Below, in pieces: positions 13,366-23,984 of a stretch of 64,000 bases of DNA; position 1 is the first letter of the stretch; each line of letters starts with the position of its first letter. Source of the stretch: Plumapathes pennacea. Lineage: Eukaryota; Cnidaria; Anthozoa; Antipatharia; Myriopathidae. Both the position numbers and the translations under genes were made by a program. Where the stretch lies: the NCBI GenBank assembly GCA_964036295.1, contig OZ038472.1, positions 1,178,001-1,242,000 on the forward strand, given 5' to 3'. The notes under the pieces were generated by a model. That model ran no database searches. It was not told where the DNA came from and was given only the letters and a program-made list of their open reading frames with translations.

Positions 13366-15088
13366 CGTGAAAAGTCCCCGCCTTGTAAAGTTTAAAAAGC
13401 GCGTGCCAAATGGACGGTGTATGTATGAAATGATGCAGCCAATGCATCACAAGTAAAGGTACATCATGCCTCAATAAAGTTTGGTGCGGAATTGCCGTTC
13501 AATTTCCGCGGTTCTAATTCTTCAAATCTCTCCCGAAAACACAAGCAGTCAATTTATTTCCCTCGACAGTATAAGCAAATTAAACTTGAGGCATGAGATA
13601 ACTTTTAAATGTGACGCACCTACAAAAGGACAAACGGACGTCTTTATGATGCTCATCAATGAAGAGGATTAGCCGAAGAGATCATCTGCTAAACAAGGAT
13701 GGACGAAGAGAAATGCGCACTGCTCGCAAATGACTGAATAAATTAGTTTTCGCACGAAAAATCAATTTGAAATTGCCCAACAGGCAACTGAATAAAATTG
13801 TTTTTGCAACAAAAACCGAATACAACATCACAGATGAAGTCCTTAAAACATTTCAAGCCCTGGATTTGAAAACAATAAAAGCTAACAACAACTGGAATTA
13901 AACTCTCGTTGAACCGCGTCAGCTTTGTGAAGCATCAGTTAAATCAAACACGGTGTCAAAACAAAATCTAACGTTGAAGAATAATGCTTGACATCGCGAC
14001 ATTCTACAACCAAGGCCAGATTGAAAGTTGTGCGACGGAATCAAAACGACTTTCCAATCCAATGGACAAAAAATAGCGCGCGATTCTCTTCTAACCATCC
14101 CAACCAATATATTTATCAAGCCCTAACCAAATTTGAAAGCGACAGGAGAAATATTGTACAAATTTGTGCCAAGTTCAACGCGAGGGCGACCAAAAAAAGA
14201 AAAGTTTTGAAGAAAATGACGCAAACATGATAGAAAAAGCAAACACAACCATTTTGTGAGGGAAGTTAAGCGTTATTTTATACCGTTGAGAAACAGTAAA
14301 AAACGTTAAATCGATATCTGCGTACTACGTTTTCACAAGGAACAAAAAAAGTTACGCGCAAAAACAAGTGCCAATCGTGAACGTTTTAGAAAAACGACAA
14401 AAAAGTTGACACGAAAAATAAAAACACGGGCAAAACAATAATTCTTTGTTAACCAAACTGATTAGACATCACTGTATCTGTATTGTTTGCATAATTTATC
14501 ATTTGGGATTTTTCTGCATAATATCGTAGCGGACCTGGAAATTTTGGCAATTTGGATTAAATCTACCTGGTAAAAAAACAACGACCTTCTCTTGCAATAA
14601 CATGCTGTTCACACGTATGTGACAGATAGCAAATTAGATTTTTGCCCGACGTAGTGCAGCAAAAATTAAATATAAAATATAAAATTCAAAAATTAAATAT
14701 AAAATATAAAATTCAAAAATGCCCTCGCGTGTAAAATCGTTCATGTCCACGAATTAAGGTAAAAGAAAGTATTTGAGCGAACTGAACTGACTGAGAACGA
14801 TTGGAACTCCTCTTTTAAGAAAAAATGAATAACATCATATATGACTGTAGAATGGCATTCACACATCAGAGCTTACGGTTTTCTGTTCAATACATTTCTA
14901 CATTCGTCTTCCGTTTGAAGCCATCTCCAGCCAAATATTCCTTGTAAACTTTGAGTCAAGTCCATGTGCCATGCCTCTTTTCCACTGTCCTGAAAGCTGC
15001 GTGGTGTGAAAGCTCTGCGAGGAAAGAGAGAAATGTATTGAATAACCTGGAATGTTTCAAAGACAGGCATAAAGCTAAGCGTAAGTTC
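13366..15088. other. Intergenic, no gene recognised
   Basis: Only short, unrecognised frames are present (13988-14230 plus, 13919-14119 minus). A ~30 bp direct duplication rich in ATAAAATATAAAATTC lies at about 14665-14720. The region is strongly A-rich between 14200 and 14450. Confidence 0.5.
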
Positions 15089-15123
15089 GTTTCGTTCGTT
15101 CGTTCGTTCGTTCGTTCGTTCGT
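15089..15123. repeat. (TTCG)n microsatellite
   Basis: About eight tandem TTCG tetranucleotides. The serine/arginine-rich open frames across it on both strands are produced by the repeat. Confidence 0.9.
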
Positions 15124-15483
15124 ACGTCGCAAGTTTCAACTTAGTAAGACTCACCAGGAAGCCTGACTTTCGCTTGCTCCGCCATTTTTGGTTTTCAAAT
15201 CTCTTCTCACAAACACATCCATCTTCGTCGGAGTCTTCTCACAAATGGCTTCTGTGCACGATGGAACGAAAGGTGTGAAAAATGCAGTCAAGCCGGTTTT
15301 GGCAAGCTTGTCAGTTGGCATCTTAATTTTATACACAAGGGACACATGAACAAAACGGCGCGTGGGGTTGGGGTGGGGGTTTTTGGGTTATAAGGAAACG
15401 GCCACCGCCATAAAACTAAAATCTAAAAAATAGGTAAAAATAGTCTATTTGGTTCGTCACACAAGGAGGTGAATATGAATTCG

Positions 15484-15790
15484 GGGGGGAGGAGTATTCC
15501 TCAAAATTTTATGTGGGAGTGTGCCGCCCGGGACTGAAAACCCTTGCGTTATTTCAGACAAAAAGTTTGCGATATTCGACCGTTCTTCAGACCAAAATAT
15601 GGGATTTCAACCCTAAATTCAGACCAAAATTTGCGATTATCGACCCTATTTCAGACCAAATATTAAAATCTCCGACTCTATTGCAGACCAAAGGCTCAAA
15701 ATCGATACCCTGTTTTCAGACTAAAATGCTGAAAATGATACCCTTTGGGGCGGCACATACCTATATGACTCATATACGATAGTACCCCCC
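15484..15790 (+). repeat. Dispersed repeat, 'TTTCAGACCAAAA' family, copy 1
   Basis: The copy begins with a G run and GTGTGCCGCCCGGGACTGAA, then carries about six degenerate ~32 bp subunits with a TTTCAGACCAAAAT core. It ends in GGCGGCACATACCTATATGA and a C run. Two further copies lie in opposite orientation at 17490-17745 and 21925-22155. The internal tandem structure plus conserved unique flanks indicates a dispersed element carrying a minisatellite, not a simple local array. Confidence 0.75.
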
Positions 15791-16085
15791 TTTAATAGCT
15801 TATTGGTCAACCCACAAGAAAAACACAGACGTTATCAACGCATATACTGACCGTCACAATATACCCAAGGTCAACTTGCAAAGAACGAGAGAATCAGTTG
15901 CGAAGTAAAACACACCCTCCCTCCCCCCCCCCGGGAAAACAAATTACCGGTGGTTCTGTGTTAGTCACCAGTGATTATAAAGATAAATTCACAGTAAACG
16001 GACTTAAACTTTTCACTCGCAGGATTTTAATGCATTTAAATCATTCAAGGAGATGTATGAGTGATTTAGTGAGAGCTGATACTTT
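15791..16085. other. Intergenic spacer
   Basis: A poly-C tract lies at about 15922-15933. Nothing else recognisable was seen. Confidence 0.5.
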
Positions 16086-16483
16086 AATAGAGTGGTAAAG
16101 TGATGACGTCATAAAAATATTTTTACGGAAATAATGGACTTTGCGCCATTCTTCGGAATGGCCTATCTAAAAAAAATTCACACAGAAAAAATTGGCTCTT
16201 TAGTGCATTAAACAGCTGAGATATAGGCTTTTGAAGTTCAAATTGCTTCATACTAAACCCTCTTATTTGGTGTTGGTTCCTTTGATTTGGAACCAACGCT
16301 AAATAAGAGAGTTTAGTTAAGACTATCTCGAACTTTAAACTTCTCTATCTTCGCTTTCTGTAGGGCTAGCGATTTGAAATTTTGCACACGTTCTTTCAGC
16401 AGCTGTGTATATCGCATGATGTGGATTTGAGGTTTGAATGAAAAAGTTTGCAAAATGATGACGTCACACTTTACCACTCTATT
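16086..16483. mobile_element. MITE with ~26 bp TIRs and a central palindrome
   Basis: The left end is AATAGAGTGGTAAAGTGATG followed by ACGTCA; the right end (about 16457-16483) is its inverse with one indel. At the centre (about 16258-16313) a second palindrome pairs CTCTTATTTGGTGTTGGTTC with its reverse complement. The ~400 bp length and absence of coding capacity fit a MITE. A target-site duplication could not be assigned. Confidence 0.7.
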
Positions 16484-17489
16484 GACCATCTTTAATCTGA
16501 GCAAGCTATCAAAATTAGGCCATGCACTCCTTACAACTATACATGATCTGGATCTTGTGAGAGAATAAAAGAGAACATTGAAGTTTATCGCTCATGCAGT
16601 ACTCAGGATTTTGTTAGAGGGGACTCGATAAACGGTTTTCTGAAAATTAAACTTCTTTCGCTGTCTTTTAGCCAGAAAAAAGGGGGTTCAGCAGCCTCGT
16701 GGTTTCCCTGCACTACTCGAGTGTTGTCCCAATTTACCGAGTGTTTAGATGGAATACATTACATGGGAATTATGTATTTCTTAAATATTGCATGTGTGAG
16801 TCATTAACACACACCCAACTTATATATTGCTCCTCTTGCTATCTATACCAATACAATTATAGCCAAATATGGAGGGACAATGTCCATTCAAATACAACAG
16901 ATCCTGGCCGATATAAAATAAATGCTTGTCCTTCTTTAGCTGAAGTTTACAAATCCGCTAGTCACTCGATTACTTTCTATTTAGTTTGTAATCACATTTT
17001 TTCACCTGCGCGAATACAAATTACACATTGATTAAATAATTTATCAACTTTGTCGCCCATGCTATTTTCCGACTACTTCCATATATTCGAAGTAAAAACA
17101 AATCACATCATGTGCAAACCTCGTTTTCTTGTTAAAAACTTTTATATTATGTTATAGAAAACGTATTGAATTAACTTCACTTTGGCAACAAGCGTTACAT
17201 CGAACTACAAAACTTGCACTTTAACCGCCAGTATTGTGCAATTACAACTGAACAGAACCAAGAATAAGATGATAGCACGGCGGAGGAAACACGTATTTCC
17301 GCGGTGTTTTTCTAGCCGCCACATTAACGTAGACGATGGTTAGGTGTGAAGTCTTACAGACCATTATTACCGGCTCCGGACACAGTCTGACGCACATTAA
17401 CTAACTAACTAACTACTCAAGATTACTCTGTTATCGAGATTATTCTGTTATTGAATATCATTCTACTCAATCACATTTGCAATTATCTC
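16484..17489. other. Intergenic, no gene recognised
   Basis: An open frame at 16699-17031 has no recognisable domain, cysteine pattern or signal peptide and is probably chance. A short CTAA-repeat tract lies at about 17399-17413. Confidence 0.5.
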
Positions 17490-17745
17490 GTAAGGGGGGG
17501 GGGGGGGGGGGGGGGCAACAGACTAACATTTCAGTTTGAAATAGGGTAGCGGAAGTAGAATTTGCTTATTTGGTCTGAAATAGGGTGAGAATTTTGGGAC
17601 GCAGGTATGATACTGGGTCTAATAATTGCGTATTTTGGTCTGGATAGGTTGAAGGTTTACAGAACCGGGTGGCACGCTGGCTATCACCTGAAATTATGAG
17701 GAGTACCCCCCTACCCCTATCAAACCCCCCCCCCCCCCCCGGGTC
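17490..17745 (-). repeat. Dispersed repeat, 'TTTCAGACCAAAA' family, copy 2
   Basis: This copy is inverted relative to the one at 15.5 kb. TTTGGTCTGAAATAGGGT motifs lie between a poly-G run (about 17495-17515) and a poly-C run (about 17727-17741). It has fewer internal subunits (about three) than the other copies and is more diverged. Confidence 0.65.
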
Positions 17746-18028
17746 CACAGTGTATTCTTGAGATATTTAGACACCTTCTTTATGTTTATGATTTGATTAC
17801 TGTAAACAGGAGTTAACAGGATAAAGAATCTCCAACGCTGCAGCGAAACTGCTTGATTGGAGTGTAACGCGAATAAGATAATTCATGAGTATAACCGGCA
17901 AAAAGTCGGCAGACAAACGATATACTGAACATTTCCGTTGACGAAAATGGAGCCACAAGTTTGAATGACTCGGCAAATTACCCCGAGTTGGGCGGTTGAC
18001 CTCACCTTGACCGGATGCTCCAGTTTCT

Positions 18029-18035
18029 TATAAAA
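18029..18035 (+). promoter_or_regulatory. TATA box of the first astacin gene
   Basis: TATAAAA lies exactly 60 bases before the predicted start codon at 18089. The second astacin gene has a TATA-like element at the same distance, which supports both. Confidence 0.6.
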
Positions 18036-18088
18036 TCAGACGCCTTTCACACGCTCACCACTTCTGAAGAAGCTCACTCACAGAAAGT

Positions 18089-21000
18089 ATGCACTTTAAG
18101 TTCCTGTTGGCCGTCGTTCTACCATTTTCTCTGGCGAGCCCTTTCGACCAGACTGCACAATTTGCAGGTATCACTTGTATTCTTATCACTATGTTAAATA
18201 CTTTACTCTATATAGCCGTGGTTTGCACGGTCGCATTAACATCAAGTTCGACCAATGCACAATATATAGTTTGAGTTCTCGAATATAGATAGTTATAATG
18301 AAAACACATCACTAAGCCAAACTATAGATAGATCGCACTGCGTTGTTTATCGATAACTTTCTTTGAGGAAATTTGATATACATGTACTTTGGCTTTGCAC
18401 GGAGCTGCCATGTTAGTGTACAACTTTTGTACACCATAGCGAACTTTCCTTTGCGACATGAAGTAAAGCTGATATGGATCCCAGTTTGATTATGTGTGTT
18501 GTTCAACAAAACCTTAAAAATTAGCACACAAGCATCACTTCTAGCGGCAAAAGCGAAACATCCAATGCATTTCGCTTTTGATAAGCTCCAGAAAATGTAA
18601 AACCTTGTTAATTGAAATTCTTCAACATGAACATTCAACCGACCTACAGCATGATTAATATTCAATGTTTGTTTTCTAATTCTTACAGTATTTATTGATT
18701 ATTAATTATTAGTCATTATTGACTATTTATCAATATTTCCCTCTTTTTTGTTGCACTACTTTTGTTGTGACGGAAGACGAAGGACAAGGAGAATATAAAT
18801 CTCATATGGAGGAAGGAAGTATGTGTGACTTTAATTGATACACCGTCCACAATTGAATATAAAATATCATCAGTAACCTAACTCTTTTATCTATCCGTTT
18901 GTTTAAGGTTTATTTGAAGGTGACATTATGCTCACTGACGAAATGGGAAGTGCCATTCGTGCCGCCACACAGTCCGGAAAGCAATCCAGAGACACGATCT
19001 TAGGAGCTGAGCGTTTGTGGGCAAATAATGTCATGCATTACGTATTGGACAATAACCTGAGTAGGTTGATGACGAAACTGTAATCTATCACTTGAAATTT
19101 CAATTCTACTGTCTACAATATTCTCTCTTCAATCTCTCTTTCTTTTTCTAATCTCGTTTTCTCGTCGTCTTTATAACATTACCAAAATGCTGTGATCCAC
19201 ATCAATCAACTCGAAACGTTTCATGTATTTTTCCAACTTGTTGCTGTTAAAATTAGCAATGCCTCGTGTAACTCCGATCGTGCTAATAAAGGTTGCGGCA
19301 ACTCAACTTAATAACTATTGACTAAATTTTAATCTCCGACATAATTTTGTTTCATCTTTGTCAGATGACCGGGCAAAGAAAGCAATCATGGACGCAATGA
19401 CGCACATAACCGAAAGGACCAAAGGATGCATAAACAAGCAAGTTACGTGCGATTCTTTCCAGGATCTGGGTTAGTACTACTAAAACATTTGAATACATTT
19501 TTCTTTCCCTAAAACTCATTTTAATTTTTTCTAAAATTGGTACAAATAAACATGTTGTTGTTGTTGTTGTTATAATGACACATTTCCACACACAAAGGGT
19601 ACAATTCAAACCTTTTAATTTTCCGTCCTCGAATTTTCATAGAGCTATAAGCACATCTTAAGGTATGGTAACCTGGGACTGTTAAGAATTCATATGGCTT
19701 GACTAGATAGTCTGACATTCTACATCATCTAGGCCATCTTTACGGAACAAAGCAGCCCATCAACAAAGATAACTAACAGATAAAGCACACTGTTTGAAAC
19801 GTACATAATGCATCAATGTAAATGCAGTTACTTGATGTATAGTTAAAGCATAGTTGTTAGCTGATAAAGACGTTTCGAGCTAGCATGCAAGGGCCAAGGG
19901 CTCACATTATTCCGACATCTGAATTTTAACAAGGCAAATTCATAGATTGCTGATTAAATTTCTATCAACAGTTGCTTCTCTCTTATTGGACGCAATCCGA
20001 GGAACAGGGAGCAACCGATTTCGATTGGACGTGGGTGTGAGTTTCTAGGAATTGCGGTTCACGAAATTCTACATGCGCTAGGTTTCTTCCACGAACAAAG
20101 TCGCATCGACAGGGACGACTTTGTGACGATAAAATTTGAGAATATCCAGCCAGGCAAGTAAAGCATATCACATCTAATTGAAGATCAATTAAGTCACACA
20201 TAGGCCTTAGATAAATGAGTGATCAAATACTATTAGACAAAACGTAGCTTACTTTCTTAGGAAAATCTTAGTTTTGATAATTTATTGGTGGATATTTTCA
20301 TTATTTATTGGTTGTTATCTGTATATATGCAGTTCTTGTAGTCGTAGTTTGTAATTGTAGCTGTCTGAAGCAAAAATGTGCATTTGTATGCGCTTGTGTT
20401 CCGTCTAATAAATAATCTTTCCTTCTGTTTTAGGACGAGAAAATAACTTTCAAAAGTACCAAGTAGGAGCGGCTTCCACACTCGAATTGCCTTACGACTA
20501 TGACTCCATCATGCATTACCCCCGCCAAGCGTTCAGCGTTAACGGACAAAACACAATCGAAACGAAAAACCCAAGAGACCAGAATAGAATTGGACAGCGG
20601 AAAGGTCTCAGCGAAGTGGACATTATGCAGCTCAAGTCACTTTACAGTTGTTCAGCACCGACCCAGGCCCCACAAACAACTCCAGTGCCAATGACAACGT
20701 CAACAACTGCACTCCCTCCAGATCCAACAACCCCGGCTATAGGTGAGGTTGAATTTTCATGCATAGCAACTTTAAATAATAAGTACATCACGGTAACCTA
20801 GCAACCACAATTAGTTCTACTTCTACGGCCGGAAAAAATACGAACCACCTGAGGATTGAATTACATACACATGTATATGCGCAAATAGATATCGCTGTGT
20901 TAATCTTTTTCTTCTTTCTGTAGGCAACCCATGCTCAAACTTCGAAGTGCTGGATTCAGCGGACCGTTCCATTAACAGCAGAGTCGATCGTTCTGACGTA

Positions 21001-21300
21001 AAAACAGACGATAACCTAGAAGAAGGCTGGTACCGTATCTCTGGAGAGGCGGGAAACCAAATGGCGAATAGACCCCCAAGACCGGGCCGCTGCGGCACAT
21101 TTTATCCAGGCTGGCTTCGGACGCGGAGTCTTCCTACACAAGCAGAAGGTCCAGTAGAAGCCACTGTGTGCTTTAGAAGACGCCGCAACAGATGCTGGCG
21201 GAGAAAGAGAATTTCGGTCGCCAACTGCGGCGACTTCTTTGTATACAAACTGAGTAGTCCTCCTGTAAGAAACCGCATGCGATACTGCGGGCGCCCTTGA
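18089..21300 (+). pseudogene. Astacin metalloprotease with C-terminal D8C domain, frameshifted as read
   Basis: Exons: 18089-18167, 18777-18818 (tentative), 18908-19060, 19365-19469, 19972-20153, 20434-20742, 20924-21300. Exon 1 encodes a signal peptide. Exon 3 carries the astacin propeptide FEGD (aspartate-switch motif) and the start of the mature enzyme. Exon 5 has the zinc site [13 protein letters not shown], exon 6 the Met-turn SIMHY and a Thr/Pro linker, and exon 7 a six-cysteine D8C-type domain (WYRISGEAG, NCGDFFVYKL, RYCG). Exon 4 is 105 nt against 124 nt in the paralogue at 24-28.7 kb. The missing 19 nt after GCI shift the frame, and the original frame meets TAG just past the exon end, while the out-of-frame bases still encode [10 protein letters not shown]. 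All catalytic residues are intact downstream. It is therefore a young pseudogene, an allele, or a sequencing error. The intron after exon 5 starts with GC. Without the deletion the protein would be about 421 residues. Confidence 0.8.
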
Positions 21301-21502
21301 GTTTACAAGCACATAGGAATAATTTAAAAGGCTGAGGTTTTAGCTTCAATATGACAGAGGATATGTTGCCCAGACCTCTAACCCAGCTGTGCTTTCGGGA
21401 TTGTTCTAAATGTTTCATAGACCATCTTAAGATAAAGGGCCTGTTGTAGTATTGCGGCCTTAATGTTATTTACTCATGTAGGCTGTGTGCAGCAATAACA
21501 GA

Positions 21503-21508
21503 AATAAA
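21503..21508 (+). terminator. Poly(A) signal candidate
   Basis: AATAAA about 200 bases after the stop codon of the first astacin gene. Confidence 0.5.
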
Positions 21509-21662
21509 TCAATTTCCGATACGCATCGCGTGGGGCTGATCCATATCAAAGCTTAGTAAAAATTAAAACTAACGAACATTCCCAACAGAGAAAAAATATC
21601 CCTAGCCACTCCTCCTTTAGGATCCCTTTGCACCCAAGGCATACACGGCCATAACCTCAGTC

Positions 21663-21883
21663 TTCCCCTTCAGACTTTAACCCACTTCCAAGAGTGACCA
21701 ACCTGAATTTGCTCCTTCAATTTCTAACCAGAGATATATTAAACATCAAGGAGAACTTGCCTTTTGATACCTTGCTCAGATGAAAGCTGATTAAACTATC
21801 AATTCTTACTATATTACTCATACATTTTCTTCTTAAAAGGTTTAGAGAATCTGCATTTTGAGCTTGGGAGTGAAAGGGTTAAA
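21663..21883 (+). repeat. Dispersed short repeat (CACTTCCAAGAGTGACCAA type)
   Basis: Contains CTTGCTCAGATGAAAGCTGA followed by TTAAACTATCAATTCTTACT and closes with GGGAGTGAAAGGGTTAAA. Related segments lie at 28695-28855 and 52165-52253 in the same orientation, and at 41534-41597 and 62623-62735 inverted. This marks a dispersed SINE- or MITE-like family. Confidence 0.7.
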
Positions 21884-21924
21884 CATCTTACGCTGAGTTT
21901 ACGTGAAAAAAAGAAGCGTCAAAG

Positions 21925-22155
21925 GTGGGGGGGGGGGGGGGGGGGGGGGCGTGCCGGTACTCTCATATATGAGCCATATAGGAATGTGAAGTAGGGTATC
22001 GATTTTAACCTTTGGTCTGGAATAGGGTCGGAGATTTTGATGTTTAGTCTGAAATAGGGTCGAAGATTGCACATTTTGGTCTGAAATAGGGTAAGGGTTT
22101 TCAGTCCCGGGCGGCACACTCCCACCCAAAATTTTGAAGAGTACCCCCAAAACTC
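21925..22155 (-). repeat. Dispersed repeat, 'TTTCAGACCAAAA' family, copy 3
   Basis: Inverted copy. It starts with a poly-G run, then GCCGGTACTCTCATATATGA, then TTTGGTCTGAAATAGGGT subunits at ~32 bp spacing, and ends in TTTCAGTCCCGGGCGGCACA. The arrangement mirrors copy 1 at 15.5 kb end for end. Confidence 0.75.
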
Positions 22156-22751
22156 CCTTTCCCTTGAAAGTTCGGTCCTATACTGTATATTGCGAGCCGT
22201 GTATTGAAAAACAACAGAGTAACGCGTTGCATGCATACAGTGCTTTGAGATCACGTTTTTTTTTTGTTTTTTTTTTTGCTGAAACCAAACCACAATAGAC
22301 GTATTGCTTTTGAAACTCGAAAAAGCCGGTCTAACCTTATATGGACAGGTTATGAAGAAGTTGATCAGACGGTGGTTAACATAGGAGTTCGCTTTACCAA
22401 TATCAGGACAAGTTCACGGCTTTTTAACAAATTACATCCGGTCAAAATATATAGAAATAATACTGCGGTTACTAACAATGTTGTGATATTACCAGTACAC
22501 ATGTTGTTGAATATTCGAGTATTGTATGTTCCTGAATAACAAATATCAAGAAAATTTTTTTTGCATGTTTCGAAAAATTTAATCATCACGGGATACACCC
22601 AACTGCTCTTGAGAACTGTAAAACTGACAAAAGCCTCTCTCAGATAAGGTTTGCCGATACCGGAGACTGCAAACCACGCACGTCTTACCGCATCTGATAC
22701 CTGTGGGTTGGGCGGCTCGGTCCATAAACACGTAAAATAAAAACTCTAAGG
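22156..22751. other. Intergenic, no gene recognised
   Basis: Contains a T-rich tract at about 22256-22278 and short frames on both strands with no recognisable domain. Confidence 0.5.
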
Positions 22752-22992
22752 GCCGATTTTTTAAACAAGGTCTAGACCGCTGTTAAGAAAGTCCTGGTCT
22801 AAACAAGATTTAAACAATAGCCATGCTTAAAGGACAACGGCTAAACGTTGTCTTTATAAACCGACTCCGATCCATGTTCTAAAAACGCAATTTAACATTT
22901 GGCTCAGTCCTGTTTTACGGCGTCTGTCTAAACTTCAATTTAGCGATAAACCAGGTTTAAGTTAGACTTTGTTTAAAACAACCCTAAAACAT
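22752..22992. mobile_element. MITE-like element, copy A
   Basis: It begins GGCCGATTTTTTAAACAAGG and is rich in GTCTAGACC/GGTCTAAAC motifs. The same sequence occurs in reverse at 24355-24824, where it is interrupted by a hairpin insertion. Ends of copy B (GGCCGATTTTTTAA and TTAAAAATTCGGCT) define imperfect terminal inverted repeats. There is no coding capacity. Confidence 0.65.
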
Positions 22993-23917
22993 TTACGCTT
23001 TTCTATCTGACTCTTTATTATTCCAGCTAAGTACTAACTGTTACCTATAAAAGCCTCTTCAGTATGTCAGTGATAAATATAATATCCAATATTTATCTAA
23101 TAATCAAATATCAGTAACCGCCCATTTATAATGCTCGTGTTTCTACGAAATACTCTCACGATTTCAATTTAATAAAACAAAGCAATTAATTAGAGTTTTT
23201 CAACAATTTATCGCCCATAATGGTTGTGTTTAGTCACGTATGTTTCGAAACATGAGATAACGAACGGTTATATGCCACGAATAACGTGAATAATGAAATT
23301 AAAAGCTCTGTCAGCCGATACTATAGAGTTTGATAGTACCGGACCTAGTCAAGTCTTGCCCACATGTCTAACCACAGACATATCTTGGATTCTTTGTTTT
23401 TGTGATTCCACAGAGTTGTTTTTCCGCCGCTTTGTTTGCGTTTGGTTTATTTGTTCGTTAGTACCCACAATACTTTTATAAACTTAACGTTAAACTCCCT
23501 TGCCGCTTGATATTATTTCACTTTCAACGCGGCCTTCTTTGCCAAGCATAACGTCGGTGATATAGAAGCTCCAAATATTAGCAATGAATTATGTATCTTA
23601 ATCACATTTCAATCAATACCTTAACGACTTAATTTTTTCAGTACATGCACGCGCAAAAAGCTAGGAAGTATAAAAGGGCATTCTTTCCCAACCCCTTTAC
23701 ATTGTTTCACTCACATACAAGATACGCAAATTCAGATTTATAGTGATCTATTTATCTACTGATCAAAACCATAATGAAAGCTGAGGCTGCAGCAACACCA
23801 ACAATATTCGTTTCCGCGGTCAACTCGCCTGAATCCCTGTATTGTACACCTTTCGAACATAACGTAAGAATGACACAGCAGCAGCGGTAACTTGCGTAAG
23901 CAGATACCACAACTTCT
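22993..23917. other. Upstream region of the second astacin gene
   Basis: A+T-rich DNA with no gene recognised. An upstream TATAAAAG also occurs at about 23669, so an alternative transcription start is possible. The frame 23293-23481 has no recognisable domain. Confidence 0.45.
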
Positions 23918-23925
23918 TATAAAAG
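23918..23925 (+). promoter_or_regulatory. TATA-like element of the second astacin gene
   Basis: TTATAAAAG lies about 60 bases before the start codon at 23985, the same distance as in the first astacin gene. The bases between differ, so the spacing looks conserved. Confidence 0.6.
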
Positions 23926-23984
23926 CAAGTGCACGGCAAGTCACATAACTTGTGCTGATCAAGGAGCAACTCACTGCTACAAAG

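Noticed and set aside
21016..21418. Minus-strand open frames overlapping the astacin D8C exon
   Set aside because: They are shadows of the conserved plus-strand exon and show no splice or domain support.
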